DNA of 64,000 nucleotides from Flagellimonas amoyensis (GTDB lineage: Bacteria > Bacteroidota > Bacteroidia > Flavobacteriales > Flavobacteriaceae): NCBI RefSeq assembly GCF_003058265.1, contig NZ_QBUK01000005.1, positions 1 to 64,000 on the forward strand, written 5' to 3'. This document shows, piece after piece, positions 42,829 to 52,051 of the stretch. The notes under the pieces were generated by a model, which was given only the letters and a program-made list of their open reading frames with translations, did no database searches and had not been told where the DNA came from. Position numbers and translations under genes: made by a program. The first letter of the stretch is position 1. Each line of letters opens with the position of its first letter.

Positions 42829-45126
42829 TTATTTCTTCTCCGTGATCTTGGCCGGTGTTACGGAGCTGTCATGCTGTTGGTAATACTGCTCCAACAGATC
42901 CATCATGGCCGTCATCAAATCACGAGTTTCCAACAAAAGGGAGAAATAGAGGGTAGTGTTCTTGGGGCTGGACTCTTCCGTTCTTGTCCTAGAAACCTGC
43001 CTGTCTATTTTTTGCGAAACCATATCGTATAGATCCTGCTTGGAATTCAGAATGGCCCCGATCTGTTCAAAGGATTTGGCCTCAAAGGCATTTTGGGTCC
43101 TGTCAAAAAGTTCCTCCAGCTTTTGGTCTATTTCCTTTAGTTCCTTGATCTGGTTATACTTTAGTTTCTTGTGGTTGTTGTGCACGTGGTTGTAGCTCAC
43201 CTTCCCTATATATTCAAGGGATTGGGAAACATCCGTCAGGTGACCCATGGCATTGATGTAAAAATTACTGGCGCCAATATGGGCTTCCTCAAGATTTTTG
43301 ATGAAGTAAAAGGTATGTTCCCGAAGGTCTTCGATTTCCCCGGCCAACTTATTTCCCTGTTTTTTGTTCTTCTTCAAAAAGTTGAGGTCCTGTTTGGCCA
43401 ACCCGTTTATGGAATTGGAATAGATCTTTTTGCTACGTTTCACCACATTGGCAATGTTCGCGGCACTTTCTTCGATCACACCCTGTATGGAGCTGCTCTC
43501 GGCCCTTCTTAGACGATCTTCCACCTTGATCTCCTTTGTCTTTTTGTTGTAGGAGATGTAGTTCCTCACCAATAGGAGTACGGAGGCGAACAGCAAAATG
43601 GCGATGGCCGCACCCTTACCAAAACTGATCAGTGCCAAGATGGTCCCAGACGCTATAAACGCAATGATGGCGGTACTGAACCATCCAGCGATCACGTTCA
43701 ATACCCCGGCCACACGGTAAACGGCACTTTCAGCGCCCCAGGCCCTATCGGCCAAAGAGGTACCCATGGCAACCATGAAGGTCACATATGTAGTGGAAAG
43801 CGGCAATTTGTAGGATGTGGCCACGGAGATCAGGATACCGGCCACCATAAGGTTCACAGAGGCCCTGATCATATCGAAGGCGGGCAAATGGTGCACTTTG
43901 TCCTTGGATAGACTGATAACAGGTTTTTGGAACCTTTTGTCAACCGCTGTTTTTACATTGGAAGGCACCATGGACGATACCCATTCCGAGACGGCGATGG
44001 AATACCGGACCAAGCTTCTGGACAAATAGTTGGGCTGGAACCTTTCGTTCGCCTCTCCTTCACGGGAAAGGTTGATTTCGGTATCGGCTACATATCGTGC
44101 CTTTTTGGACAGCCACAAAGTGGCCACCATCACCATGCCTGAAATGAACAGCAGCAGGGTAGGGGTTTCCACTTTGGTGGAAAGTACTTCCATACTGAAC
44201 TCGGAGGCGGGGATTCCCGAAGCGGCCCAAGCCTGATAGGACTGTAGCCCCGCTATGGGCACCCCGATGAAGTTCACAAGGTCGTTGCCCGCAAAGGCAA
44301 GGGCAAGGGAAAAAGTTCCCACGCCGATGATGAGTTTATAGATATTCGTGTTGGCGAACATAATAAGGACATACGAAATAATGGCCCAAGCCAAAAAGTT
44401 GACGACCATGACCTGATAGACACTGGTTTCGATGTATTCCTTGATGGTCATGTCCCCAATGAAACCGTAGGTGCGGTCCGCAAATGGAGTGCCGCTGATC
44501 CCTTTGATCAAAATGAAATAGGTGATGGCCGAAAGGGCAAGTCCCCCAAAAATGGCACCGGTCCATTTGGGTTTTTTCAGGAAATCATAGGACAATAAAA
44601 GCCTAGAGACCCATTGCACCACAGCTCCAATGGTAAAAGCGATCACGACCGAGGACAGGATCCCCATGATGATCTCAACGGCCTTTTCAGTATTGATATA
44701 GTTGATGACATCGGAAAAATTTCCGTTTGCCGCCCCTATTTTGATCAAGGCCATGGCCACCGCTGCCCCCAAAAGGTTGAATACAATGGAGACCGTGGTA
44801 GAGGTGGGCATTCCCAAAGTGTTGAAAAAGTCGAGCAAGAGAATGTCCGTGATCATCACGGCCATAAAGATGAACATGATCTCATCAAAATAGAATTCCC
44901 CGGGGTTAAAGATCCCTTTTCGGGCAACTTCCATAAGTCCACTGGAAAAAATGGCGCCACAGGCAATGCCTATGCTCGCCACGATCATGACGGTCTTGAA
45001 GGAAAGGGCCTTGGATCCAATGGCTGAGTTCAGGAAGTTCACGGCATCATTGCTCACACCAACTACAAGATCGGCAATGGCCAGTACCGCAAGCGCAACC
45101 ATTATGAGGAAGTAAATATTGTCCAT
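42829..45126 (-). CDS. PiT-family inorganic phosphate transporter with PhoU-like C-terminal domain
   Basis: This 765-residue protein has two PiT signatures, GVSNDAVNFLNSAIGSKA near residue 25 and AFAGNDLVNFIGVPIAG near 280, and about twelve transmembrane helices to residue 530. The last 220 residues form a helical, charged domain like PhoU. PiT proteins import phosphate with protons or sodium. The fused PhoU-like part may regulate transport. The phosphate-type porin gene lies 71 bases upstream on the same strand, so both likely form one operon. Confidence 0.92.
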   Translation of the reverse strand: MDNIYFLIMVALAVLAIADLVVGVSNDAVNFLNSAIGSKALSFKTVMIVASIGIACGAIFSSGLMEVARKGIFNPGEFYFDEIMFIFMAVMITDILLLDFFNTLGMPTSTTVSIVFNLLGAAVAMALIKIGAANGNFSDVINYINTEKAVEIIMGILSSVVIAFTIGAVVQWVSRLLLSYDFLKKPKWTGAIFGGLALSAITYFILIKGISGTPFADRTYGFIGDMTIKEYIETSVYQVMVVNFLAWAIISYVLIMFANTNIYKLIIGVGTFSLALAFAGNDLVNFIGVPIAGLQSYQAWAASGIPASEFSMEVLSTKVETPTLLLFISGMVMVATLWLSKKARYVADTEINLSREGEANERFQPNYLSRSLVRYSIAVSEWVSSMVPSNVKTAVDKRFQKPVISLSKDKVHHLPAFDMIRASVNLMVAGILISVATSYKLPLSTTYVTFMVAMGTSLADRAWGAESAVYRVAGVLNVIAGWFSTAIIAFIASGTILALISFGKGAAIAILLFASVLLLVRNYISYNKKTKEIKVEDRLRRAESSSIQGVIEESAANIANVVKRSKKIYSNSINGLAKQDLNFLKKNKKQGNKLAGEIEDLREHTFYFIKNLEEAHIGASNFYINAMGHLTDVSQSLEYIGKVSYNHVHNNHKKLKYNQIKELKEIDQKLEELFDRTQNAFEAKSFEQIGAILNSKQDLYDMVSQKIDRQVSRTRTEESSPKNTTLYFSLLLETRDLMTAMMDLLEQYYQQHDSSVTPAKITEKK

Positions 45127-45197
45127 AGTTAAAAATCAAAAAAATTTTTCAAATATCAAGAGATTGACCTACGATTAAGTTATGTTAAGGTTATTTT

Positions 45198-46412
45198 TTA
45201 TAGGTGTACGTCCAATTGCAACCGGAACATCACCTCATCCGTCCCGTTGTCCACATCCAAATAACTGAGGTCTGTCTGCACCTTCAGTTTGTGTCCCACA
45301 ATATACTTTGAAAGTCCCAGTGTATATTGATCTTCTGGATTTTTTCCAGTGATGTCCCAATCCAATTCAAGGTGGGTGTACCTTGCGGAAACTTCCCAAT
45401 TGGTCTTGAAAAGATAGCCTGTCTGAAGGTTCAGGGCATTCCCCACCTGCACAATGTCCCCCGTTTCCGTACCGTCCAGATTAAGGGCCACCGGTTCGTC
45501 CGCATCGCGATGGGCATATTCGCCCATGAGGGAAAACCCACTGTATTTGAACATGAAGTCCATAAAAAGTGTCGAAATGTCCGTTTCGTGCAATCCAACA
45601 TCGGTCTGCATGAATGTTCCCATGTTGCTTCTGGTCCTTACGGCATCTTTGTTGATGTCATAGGTGGCCCCGAGCATCAGTTTTGGAGTCTGTTCCCGGC
45701 TCAGGTCGGCTCCTTTGTAGTCCCCTTTGGAAACGAACGTGCCAAACGGGAGGAATTCCAATCGAGAGGTGTATTGATGTCCTCCCTGATTGCCTACGGT
45801 AACGTTCCGTCCTTCACCTTGGGAAAAAGCAAACTTTTCCCGTAGCAATGTTTTTTTTCCCAACTTGAAATGGTGCCTTAGCTGAATGCCCATGTCACGG
45901 TCTATGTTGAATTTGCCGTTGAGCAACGATCTGTCCACCAGTTGGAGGTCTGCCGATGAGATGACCCGCTCTATGTTCCCGGGAAGTTTGGTCTGCCCGA
46001 ACCAGAGTTCAAAATTTTGGTAAAAGTTCCACATTACCACAGCATCCATAACATATCTGGGGGTATTCCCCGTATATTCCGAACCGCCTGAAACATCACG
46101 GTTGGATAGCCCAAGTTCCAATTTGTACCTGAGTTTTGGGGTGTGAACGAATCCATCAAACTTCAATCGGGCCCTACGGACCAAAAAATTCTGGTCAGGG
46201 TTTCCAAACCCTCCATTTTGGGTTTCTTCCCAAGATGAAATGGCCAAGATCTGCATTCGTGCCCCCACTTTTGCGGTCCAACTACTGTCCTTACCGACAA
46301 TATTGAGCAATCCATTGCCAAATGTGGTTTGGGACTGGTATTGCGAATAGGAAAAATGAATGCATAGGAAAAGAAAGTAAGACCCCAAAAGGGCCAACTT
46401 TTTGAAATCCAT
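45198..46412 (-). CDS. Phosphate-selective porin O/P family outer membrane protein
   Basis: The 404-residue protein has a signal peptide (MDFKKLALLGSYFLFLCIHFSYSQ) and a beta-barrel with repeated amphipathic strands, aromatic-rich turns and a C-terminal aromatic/Leu pattern (FRLQLDVHL). It fits the OprO/OprP porins that pass phosphate through the outer membrane. The downstream PiT gene fits this. Upstream, three 11-bp-spaced AACAT repeats suggest a PhoB-type site. Confidence 0.9.
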   Translation of the reverse strand: MDFKKLALLGSYFLFLCIHFSYSQYQSQTTFGNGLLNIVGKDSSWTAKVGARMQILAISSWEETQNGGFGNPDQNFLVRRARLKFDGFVHTPKLRYKLELGLSNRDVSGGSEYTGNTPRYVMDAVVMWNFYQNFELWFGQTKLPGNIERVISSADLQLVDRSLLNGKFNIDRDMGIQLRHHFKLGKKTLLREKFAFSQGEGRNVTVGNQGGHQYTSRLEFLPFGTFVSKGDYKGADLSREQTPKLMLGATYDINKDAVRTRSNMGTFMQTDVGLHETDISTLFMDFMFKYSGFSLMGEYAHRDADEPVALNLDGTETGDIVQVGNALNLQTGYLFKTNWEVSARYTHLELDWDITGKNPEDQYTLGLSKYIVGHKLKVQTDLSYLDVDNGTDEVMFRLQLDVHL

Positions 46413-46738
46413 TACAGTACTAGTTTTTGTCGCTGCAAAGAACCGTACCTTATGTTAAATTAATGTTTCCTGTATGTTATGATAAGAATGTATTATACAA
46501 AAAGGGCCACCTTATTGAAAAAGGCAGCCCTAGGATTTCGAAGAATAGTCGACAAAAACTAATATCCGTAACGAAAACCTTATTGTAAACTCTACAAAAT
46601 AGCTCCTTCTAGATGTCCTAAGTGTAATGCTAAAATGAAGAAATCATTAAAATTCAAAATACTGGGGAAAACAAGCCTACTTTCAGGTTGGCTTGGCGCA
46701 TATGGAAGCTTAGGCGTATATTGCACCAATAGTAAACT
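46413..46738. promoter_or_regulatory. Spacer with candidate Pho-type direct repeats upstream of the porin gene
   Basis: This 326-base gap holds no credible gene. On the minus strand AACAT occurs three times with an exact 11-bp period (complement ATGTT at 46452-46456, 46463-46467 and 46474-46478), 40-66 bases before the porin ATG. This phasing is like PhoB boxes and the sequence is like cyanobacterial TTAACC repeats. A degenerate -7 element (GTTCTTTG) lies about 20 bases nearer the gene. The dgt promoter must lie in the right half, but I see no clear match. Confidence 0.5.
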
Positions 46739-48097
46739 ATGGACTGGGAACAGCTACTCTCATTACGGAGATTCGGGGACAAGGGAAAAAGATTGCGCAA
46801 AGAGCAAAACGAGACCCGTTTGGGTTTTGAAGTGGATTATGACCGTATCATTTTCTCTTCAGCCTTCAGGAGCCTTCAGGATAAGACACAGGTCATCCCG
46901 ATGCCCATCAGCGTTGGGTCCAAAAAGGATTTTGTACATACCCGCCTCACCCACAGTTTGGAGGTTTCCGTAGTGGGAAGAAGCCTTGGTCGAATCGCAG
47001 GACAGCAGATCTTGTCCAAATATCCCTTTCTGTCCGAAGTGCACGGCTATCAGTTCAATGATTTTGGGGCCATTGTGGCCGCCGCGGCCCTAGCTCACGA
47101 CATCGGCAATCCGCCCTTTGGGCACAGTGGGGAAAAGGCGATTGGGAACTACTTTGCCCAAGGCGCCGGCCAAAAATATAGGGATATCCTTTCTGATTTG
47201 GAGTATCAGGATTTGATTGATTTTGAAGGAAACGCAAATGGCTTCAAATTGCTGACCGAATCCAGGGAAGGGGTTCCCGGGGGGCTTCGGTTGAGCTATG
47301 CCACTTTGGGCACTTTTATGAAATACCCCAAGGCCTCGTTGCCCAAAAAGCCTTCCCGGCATATTGCGGACAAAAAGTTTGGGTATTTCCAATCGGAAAA
47401 GGACTTCTTTTTGGAAGTTGCCGATGAAATTGGACTCGTGCCCAACCCCAATGCACTTGGGACAGCTTTCTATCGGCACCCATTGACCTATCTGGTGGAG
47501 GCTGCCGATGATATCTGCTATACCATCATCGACTTTGAGGATGGTATCAACCTTGGGCTTGTTCCGGAAGAATACGCCTTGGAATACCTGATCAATCTGG
47601 TGAAAGGGAACATCAATACGCAAAAATATAATGCCATGACCAGTTCCAGTGACCGATTGAGCTATTTGAGGGCCTTGGCCATCAATACCCTTATCGGTGA
47701 TGCCGTTGAAACTTTTGTGGCGAACGAGGACAAGATCTTGGAAGGCAATTTTGATGCTGCGCTTTTGGACAAGGGAAAATACAAGGCCCAAGTAGACGAC
47801 ATCATAAAATTGAGCGTGGAGCGGATCTATCAGTCCACCGAAGTAATCGACAAGGAACTGGCGGGCTATCGCATCATATCCGACCTTTTGGAAATATATA
47901 CCACGGCATTGGTCAACATCAAGGAAGGGAGTGACACCAACTATGACCGACTTCTTGTGAAAAGTCTGCCCGAAATGTATCGGAAAACAGACGTTGACAT
48001 CTATTCGATATTATTGGGCACCAGTTGCTTCGTGGCCAGTCTATCGGATAGTGCGGCAGTGCACATCCACGATAAATTGACCGGGAGAACGTTCTAA
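46739..48097 (+). CDS. dgt: Deoxyguanosinetriphosphate triphosphohydrolase
   Basis: The 452-residue protein has the HD motif AALAHDIGNPPFGHSGE, FSSAFRSLQDKTQV and RLTHSLEVSVVGRSLG, all typical of dNTP triphosphohydrolases. It cleaves dGTP to deoxyguanosine and triphosphate and so limits the dNTP pool. It is a single-gene unit that overlaps the end of the convergent DUF3078 gene by four bases. Confidence 0.94.
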   Translation: MDWEQLLSLRRFGDKGKRLRKEQNETRLGFEVDYDRIIFSSAFRSLQDKTQVIPMPISVGSKKDFVHTRLTHSLEVSVVGRSLGRIAGQQILSKYPFLSEVHGYQFNDFGAIVAAAALAHDIGNPPFGHSGEKAIGNYFAQGAGQKYRDILSDLEYQDLIDFEGNANGFKLLTESREGVPGGLRLSYATLGTFMKYPKASLPKKPSRHIADKKFGYFQSEKDFFLEVADEIGLVPNPNALGTAFYRHPLTYLVEAADDICYTIIDFEDGINLGLVPEEYALEYLINLVKGNINTQKYNAMTSSSDRLSYLRALAINTLIGDAVETFVANEDKILEGNFDAALLDKGKYKAQVDDIIKLSVERIYQSTEVIDKELAGYRIISDLLEIYTTALVNIKEGSDTNYDRLLVKSLPEMYRKTDVDIYSILLGTSCFVASLSDSAAVHIHDKLTGRTF

Positions 48098-49152
48098 AAA
48101 TTATATAGGATACCCACGCCCAACAGTTGCTTGAACTGGATTCGGGAGATGCCGGGGTCCACTATGGTGCCGTCATCCGCAACCACCTCGTCAAACTTGA
48201 TGTCATCGTCAAAAATGAGATGGGTGCCTATGTTCGCATTGATGTACTGATTGACCTTGAGGTTGAAATTCATCTCCCAATCCACATCAACATTGCCAAA
48301 ACTCCGCACATAATCGGTGTAAAGATTTATCCGGTGTTTCATATGTACATTTTTCAGCACTTCTTTCTCCCAGGTATTGGTAATGAGAAATCCCATTTCC
48401 ATGAAAACGTTGTCCCCTGCTTCCACACCGAAGGATCCTAGATCGGAAAGCGCCTCATCCAGAACAAAGGTGGATTTCATGGTAGCGGGAGAGATGTAGA
48501 GGTTGAACTTGTCATTGGGTGGTATATAGGAAGTACCAATACCCACGAAAAGGTAACCGGGGGCCATGAACCTGGAAATGGGGGTTACCCTGTCCGGATA
48601 TTTGAAGCCGTTCGAGAATTGGGTGTTGAAATTGGCCTTCACGGAATAATACCAGTTGGTTATGGTGTCCTTCCTGAAACTTATGGTGGTCGAAAGCCTT
48701 AGCTGATCATCCGTCTTTCGGAGCTTTCTGCCTTCTTGGGCATTCATCCCATACCGGAGCTGTGCCTCATTGTCCCAGTTCAGATAACGGAACTTATAGT
48801 TCCGAGCAAAACGGAAGCTTGCCAGAGCGGAGACGGAATTGTCCCCACCCGCGTTCCAGTTCACAAAGGAGACTTCATTGACGTTAAGGCCAAATTCGTT
48901 CACTTTTTTCCAAAAGGAAGTAGGTTTGAAGCGTTTGTACCATCTTTTCAACGGCTTTACCCGGTTCAGCACGGTCCGCGGATCGGTGAGCTTTGCCTCC
49001 CGGGTAAGATATCTGAGTTTGGTGTCCTTGATGCGGACAATCTTGAAACCCGTTTCCGTACTATCGGGTTCGAAGACTTTTAAACGATTGATCTGTGCAT
49101 GTGACGAAAGGAAAACAGTAAAGAATAAAATCAGAAAACAAATTATCCGCAT
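48094..49152 (-). CDS. DUF3078 outer membrane beta-barrel protein
   Basis: The 352-residue protein has a signal peptide (MRIICFLILFFTVFLSSHAQ). From about residue 80 it shows repeated amphipathic strands with aromatic ends (NEVSFVNWNAGGDNSVSALA, then YKFRYLNWDNEAQLRYGM), ending GVGILYNF, a typical outer-membrane C-terminus. DUF3078 is common in Bacteroidetes and its function is unknown. It overlaps the end of dxs by ten bases and is probably co-transcribed with it. Confidence 0.9.
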   Translation of the reverse strand: MRIICFLILFFTVFLSSHAQINRLKVFEPDSTETGFKIVRIKDTKLRYLTREAKLTDPRTVLNRVKPLKRWYKRFKPTSFWKKVNEFGLNVNEVSFVNWNAGGDNSVSALASFRFARNYKFRYLNWDNEAQLRYGMNAQEGRKLRKTDDQLRLSTTISFRKDTITNWYYSVKANFNTQFSNGFKYPDRVTPISRFMAPGYLFVGIGTSYIPPNDKFNLYISPATMKSTFVLDEALSDLGSFGVEAGDNVFMEMGFLITNTWEKEVLKNVHMKHRINLYTDYVRSFGNVDVDWEMNFNLKVNQYINANIGTHLIFDDDIKFDEVVADDGTIVDPGISRIQFKQLLGVGILYNF

Positions 49153-50921
49153 TGGTCCAAGGTTGATTGTATGTTCGAAAAAAGCGTATCAAAATCTATA
49201 CCAGCCATCTTGTGGGTCTCTTCCATTGTGCCATGATCCACAAACTTGTCCGGAATGCCGAGAATGGTAACAGGTTTGGACAGTTTTTCCCCATTTGCAA
49301 ATTCCAGTACGGCCGAACCAAATCCACCCATTTTGCATCCATCTTCCACAGTGATGATATGGTCATACTTTTCAAAAATAGCACGTAGCATCTTTTGGTC
49401 CAAGGGTTTGGCAAATCGCATATCGTAGTGGCCAATCCCTTCCGGCCTGTCCACGGTTGCTATGGCCCGTTCCACTTCATTTCCGATGTGGCCAATGGAG
49501 AGTACGGCTACTTTGGCTCCCTCCTTCATACATCTGGCCGTACCGATTTCAATCGGTTCAAATTCATTTTTCCAATCCAAGGTGGTGCCCTGTCCTCGAG
49601 GGTATCGGATGGCAATGGGTCCATTTAGCCCCAATTGGGCAGTGTACATGATGTTCCTCAGCTCCATCTCGTTCATCGGGGCAAAAACAACAAGGTTGGG
49701 GATGCACCTCAAATAGGCAAGGTCAAACACCCCATGATGCGTTGGCCCATCTTGTCCCACCAGTCCGGCTCGGTCCAAACAAAAGATCACTGGAATCTTC
49801 TGAAGGGCCACATCGTGGATGATCTGGTCATAGGCCCGTTGTAAAAAAGTGGAATAGATATTACAAAAAGGAACAAGGCCCTGTGTGGCCATTCCTGCCG
49901 CCAAGGTGACTGCGTGCTGCTCGGCAATCCCCACATCAAATGCACGATGGGGCATTTTGTCCATCATGAATTTTAGGGAGCTGCCAGTGGGCATGGCAGG
50001 GGTGATTCCCACTATCTTATCGTTCCTCTCGGCCAATTCCACCAAAGTATGCCCAAAGACATCTTGATATTTGGGAGGTTCGTTTCCTTTGGATTTTTTC
50101 AGCCGTTCCCCGGTCACTTTATCAAATTTTCCAGGCGCATGATAGACCACTTGATCCTCCTCGGCTTTTTTCAAACCTCTTCCCTTGGTGGTTATGATGT
50201 GCAGTAATTTTGGTCCATCCAATTGCTTCAATCGCTCCAGTTCGTTTACGAGGGTCTGAATGTCATGTCCATCAATAGGTCCGGAATAGTTCAGGTTGAG
50301 GCATTCGAAGATGTTCTCGTCCTTCGCGGTCCCTTTTTTGACATTGGTGAGGTATTTTTTGAGCGCCCCCACACTTGGGTCTATGCCAATGGCATTGTCG
50401 TTCAGGATGATGAGTGCGTTCACATCGGCAACACCCAAATGGTTCAGCCCCTCAAAGGCCATCCCGCTGGCTATGGAAGCATCGCCTACCACGGCAATGT
50501 GTTGTCTGGTATGGTCGCCGTTCAATCTTGAGGCCATGGCCATGCCCAAAATAGCGGAAATGGCGGTGGAGCTGTGGCCCGTGCCAAAATCGTCGTACAC
50601 GCTCTCACTCCGCTTGGGAAATCCGCTGATGCCGCCAAGTTGCCTGTTGGTCCCAAAAATTTCCTTTCTCCCTGTCAGTATCTTGTGTCCGTAGGCCTGG
50701 TGGCCTACATCCCAAATGAGTTTGTCCTTTGGAGAGTCAAACACATAGTGAAGGGCAATGGTGAGTTCCACGACACCCAAACTGGCGCCTAGGTGACCTT
50801 CTTTGGTAGAAACAATATCAATGATGAAATCCCTCAGTTCTTGCGCAAGCCTAGGGAGTTCGTCCAAGGCCAGTTTTTTGAGGTCTTCAGGGGAATTGAT
50901 ATGTGTTAAAAGTGTTTTCAA
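49143..50921 (-). CDS. dxs: 1-deoxy-D-xylulose-5-phosphate synthase
   Basis: The 592-residue enzyme starts at TTG 50921; no ATG lies near the family start. It shows the thiamine-diphosphate motif GDASIASGMAFEGLN with a later NDN, DVGHQAYGHKILTGR and the transketolase pyrimidine-domain segment FDVGIAEQHAVTLAAGMA. It joins pyruvate and glyceraldehyde 3-phosphate in the first step of the MEP isoprenoid pathway. The length is slightly below the usual 620. Confidence 0.95.
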   Translation of the reverse strand: MKTLLTHINSPEDLKKLALDELPRLAQELRDFIIDIVSTKEGHLGASLGVVELTIALHYVFDSPKDKLIWDVGHQAYGHKILTGRKEIFGTNRQLGGISGFPKRSESVYDDFGTGHSSTAISAILGMAMASRLNGDHTRQHIAVVGDASIASGMAFEGLNHLGVADVNALIILNDNAIGIDPSVGALKKYLTNVKKGTAKDENIFECLNLNYSGPIDGHDIQTLVNELERLKQLDGPKLLHIITTKGRGLKKAEEDQVVYHAPGKFDKVTGERLKKSKGNEPPKYQDVFGHTLVELAERNDKIVGITPAMPTGSSLKFMMDKMPHRAFDVGIAEQHAVTLAAGMATQGLVPFCNIYSTFLQRAYDQIIHDVALQKIPVIFCLDRAGLVGQDGPTHHGVFDLAYLRCIPNLVVFAPMNEMELRNIMYTAQLGLNGPIAIRYPRGQGTTLDWKNEFEPIEIGTARCMKEGAKVAVLSIGHIGNEVERAIATVDRPEGIGHYDMRFAKPLDQKMLRAIFEKYDHIITVEDGCKMGGFGSAVLEFANGEKLSKPVTILGIPDKFVDHGTMEETHKMAGIDFDTLFSNIQSTLDQCG

Positions 50922-51009
50922 GGCGCAAAAAACAAAAGTACCGATTATCGACTAACTTTTTTTATACGTAGCTTAGCCCTTCAATGAATTTTTTCAACTT
51001 TTTTTTCGA

Positions 51010-51456
51010 ATGAACCTGTTTGATGACCAGTATTTCATGAAAAAGGCCCTGCAACAGGCCGAAACCGCCTTCGAGATCGGCGAAGTGCCGGTCGGTGCCG
51101 TGGTGGTGGTGAACAACAGGATCATAGGCAGTGCCCATAACCTCACCGAGCGTCTAAGGGATGTCACGGCACATGCTGAAATGCAAGCCATCACGGCCGC
51201 ATCCAATTTTCTTGGGGGCAAATACCTACACGGGTGCACACTCTATGTGACCTTGGAACCTTGCCAAATGTGTGCCGGGGCACTCTATTGGAGCCAGATT
51301 TCCAAAGTGGTCTATGGGGCGGCCGATCTGGAGCGTGGGTTCAATGTGGTAGGCGGGAACCTGCATCCAAAGACCGAGATTCTTGGAGGGGTCATGGAAA
51401 ATGAGGCCTCCGAACTGCTCAAAAGGTTCTTTATCCAGCGAAGGAACTTGAATTAA
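51010..51456 (+). CDS. tadA: tRNA-specific adenosine deaminase-type nucleoside deaminase
   Basis: The 148-residue protein has zinc motifs HAEMQAI (H55, E57) and EPCQMCAGAL (C85, C88), with GEVPVGAVVVVNNRIIG before. TadA converts the wobble adenosine of tRNA-Arg to inosine. A guanine-deaminase-like role is possible but less likely. It converges on the cold-shock gene across a hairpin. Confidence 0.9.
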   Translation: MNLFDDQYFMKKALQQAETAFEIGEVPVGAVVVVNNRIIGSAHNLTERLRDVTAHAEMQAITAASNFLGGKYLHGCTLYVTLEPCQMCAGALYWSQISKVVYGAADLERGFNVVGGNLHPKTEILGGVMENEASELLKRFFIQRRNLN

Positions 51457-51484
51457 ATAAAAAACCCTGACACTGCCAGGGTTC
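51456..51484 (-). terminator. Terminator of the cold-shock gene
   Basis: On the minus strand AACCCTG-GCAGTGT-CAGGGTT (51483-51463) is followed by TTTTATTTAA. On the plus strand it lacks a good T-run, so it mainly serves the gene at 51513-51707. Confidence 0.85.
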
Positions 51485-51512
51485 TACAAAAAATCAAAAT
51501 AAAATATTGTTG

Positions 51513-51707
51513 TTATCCGATTACTTGCACACGTGCAGCAACCACTCCTTTTCTTCCGTCTTCTTCTTGGTATTCTACTTTGTCACCTTCGTTCAATTCC
51601 ACCCCGTTCAAAGCTGTAACGTGAACAAAGATGTCCTTTCCTGTGTCGTCGTTGGTAATGAACCCATAACCTTTGGATCCATTAAAAAATTTTACTGTAC
51701 CAGTCAT
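51513..51707 (-). CDS. Cold-shock domain protein
   Basis: The 64-residue protein is a single cold-shock domain with RNP1 GSKGYGFI and RNP2 DIFVHV. It binds single-stranded RNA and prevents secondary structure. A leader of about 30-40 bases with a TACTTTCG -7-like box precedes it, and a good terminator follows, so it is a single-gene unit. Confidence 0.96.
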   Translation of the reverse strand: MTGTVKFFNGSKGYGFITNDDTGKDIFVHVTALNGVELNEGDKVEYQEEDGRKGVVAARVQVIG

Positions 51708-51787
51708 TAATGTAAATATTTGTTAAAACACGAAAGTAGAGTTTTTTGGGTAGCGATGGATGAATTGAATATTAAATCTTAAGAAAA

Positions 51788-52051
51788 TTATTGATTTTCA
51801 GTCTTTTTTCGCTCCTTTTCCTGCATTTTCATAATGTTTTCCTTTGTCAACATATAATCTTTCATGTTTTTCCCTTTACTCTCTTTGAACAAGAAGAGGG
51901 GCATGGCCACAAAAAAGAGGGACACAGTGCCCAGGCCTATGCATTTATGCCCCCAGTTCGGGTTGTCTTCCTTGATGGAAAAGCCATAGATGATGGAAGC
52001 AATGGAGGCCAAAGTGACCAGAAGGACGATATATTTCAATTTGATTTTCAT
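51788..52051 (-). CDS. Small membrane protein, 87 residues
   Basis: I start at ATG 52051, which overlaps the stop of the ClC gene by four bases (ATGA), rather than at an upstream in-frame ATG inside that gene. It has two transmembrane helices (about 5-24 and 37-54) and a basic, methionine-rich tail (MKMQEKERKKTENQ). I recognise no family. The coupling suggests a partner or accessory of the chloride channel, but this is only context. Confidence 0.75.
   Translation of the reverse strand: MKIKLKYIVLLVTLASIASIIYGFSIKEDNPNWGHKCIGLGTVSLFFVAMPLFLFKESKGKNMKDYMLTKENIMKMQEKERKKTENQ

Noticed and set aside
46635..46973. 112-residue frame starting MKKSLKFKILGK upstream of dgt
   Set aside because: The start looks attractive, but most of the frame overlaps dgt in another frame and the sequence has no domain; dgt is certain.
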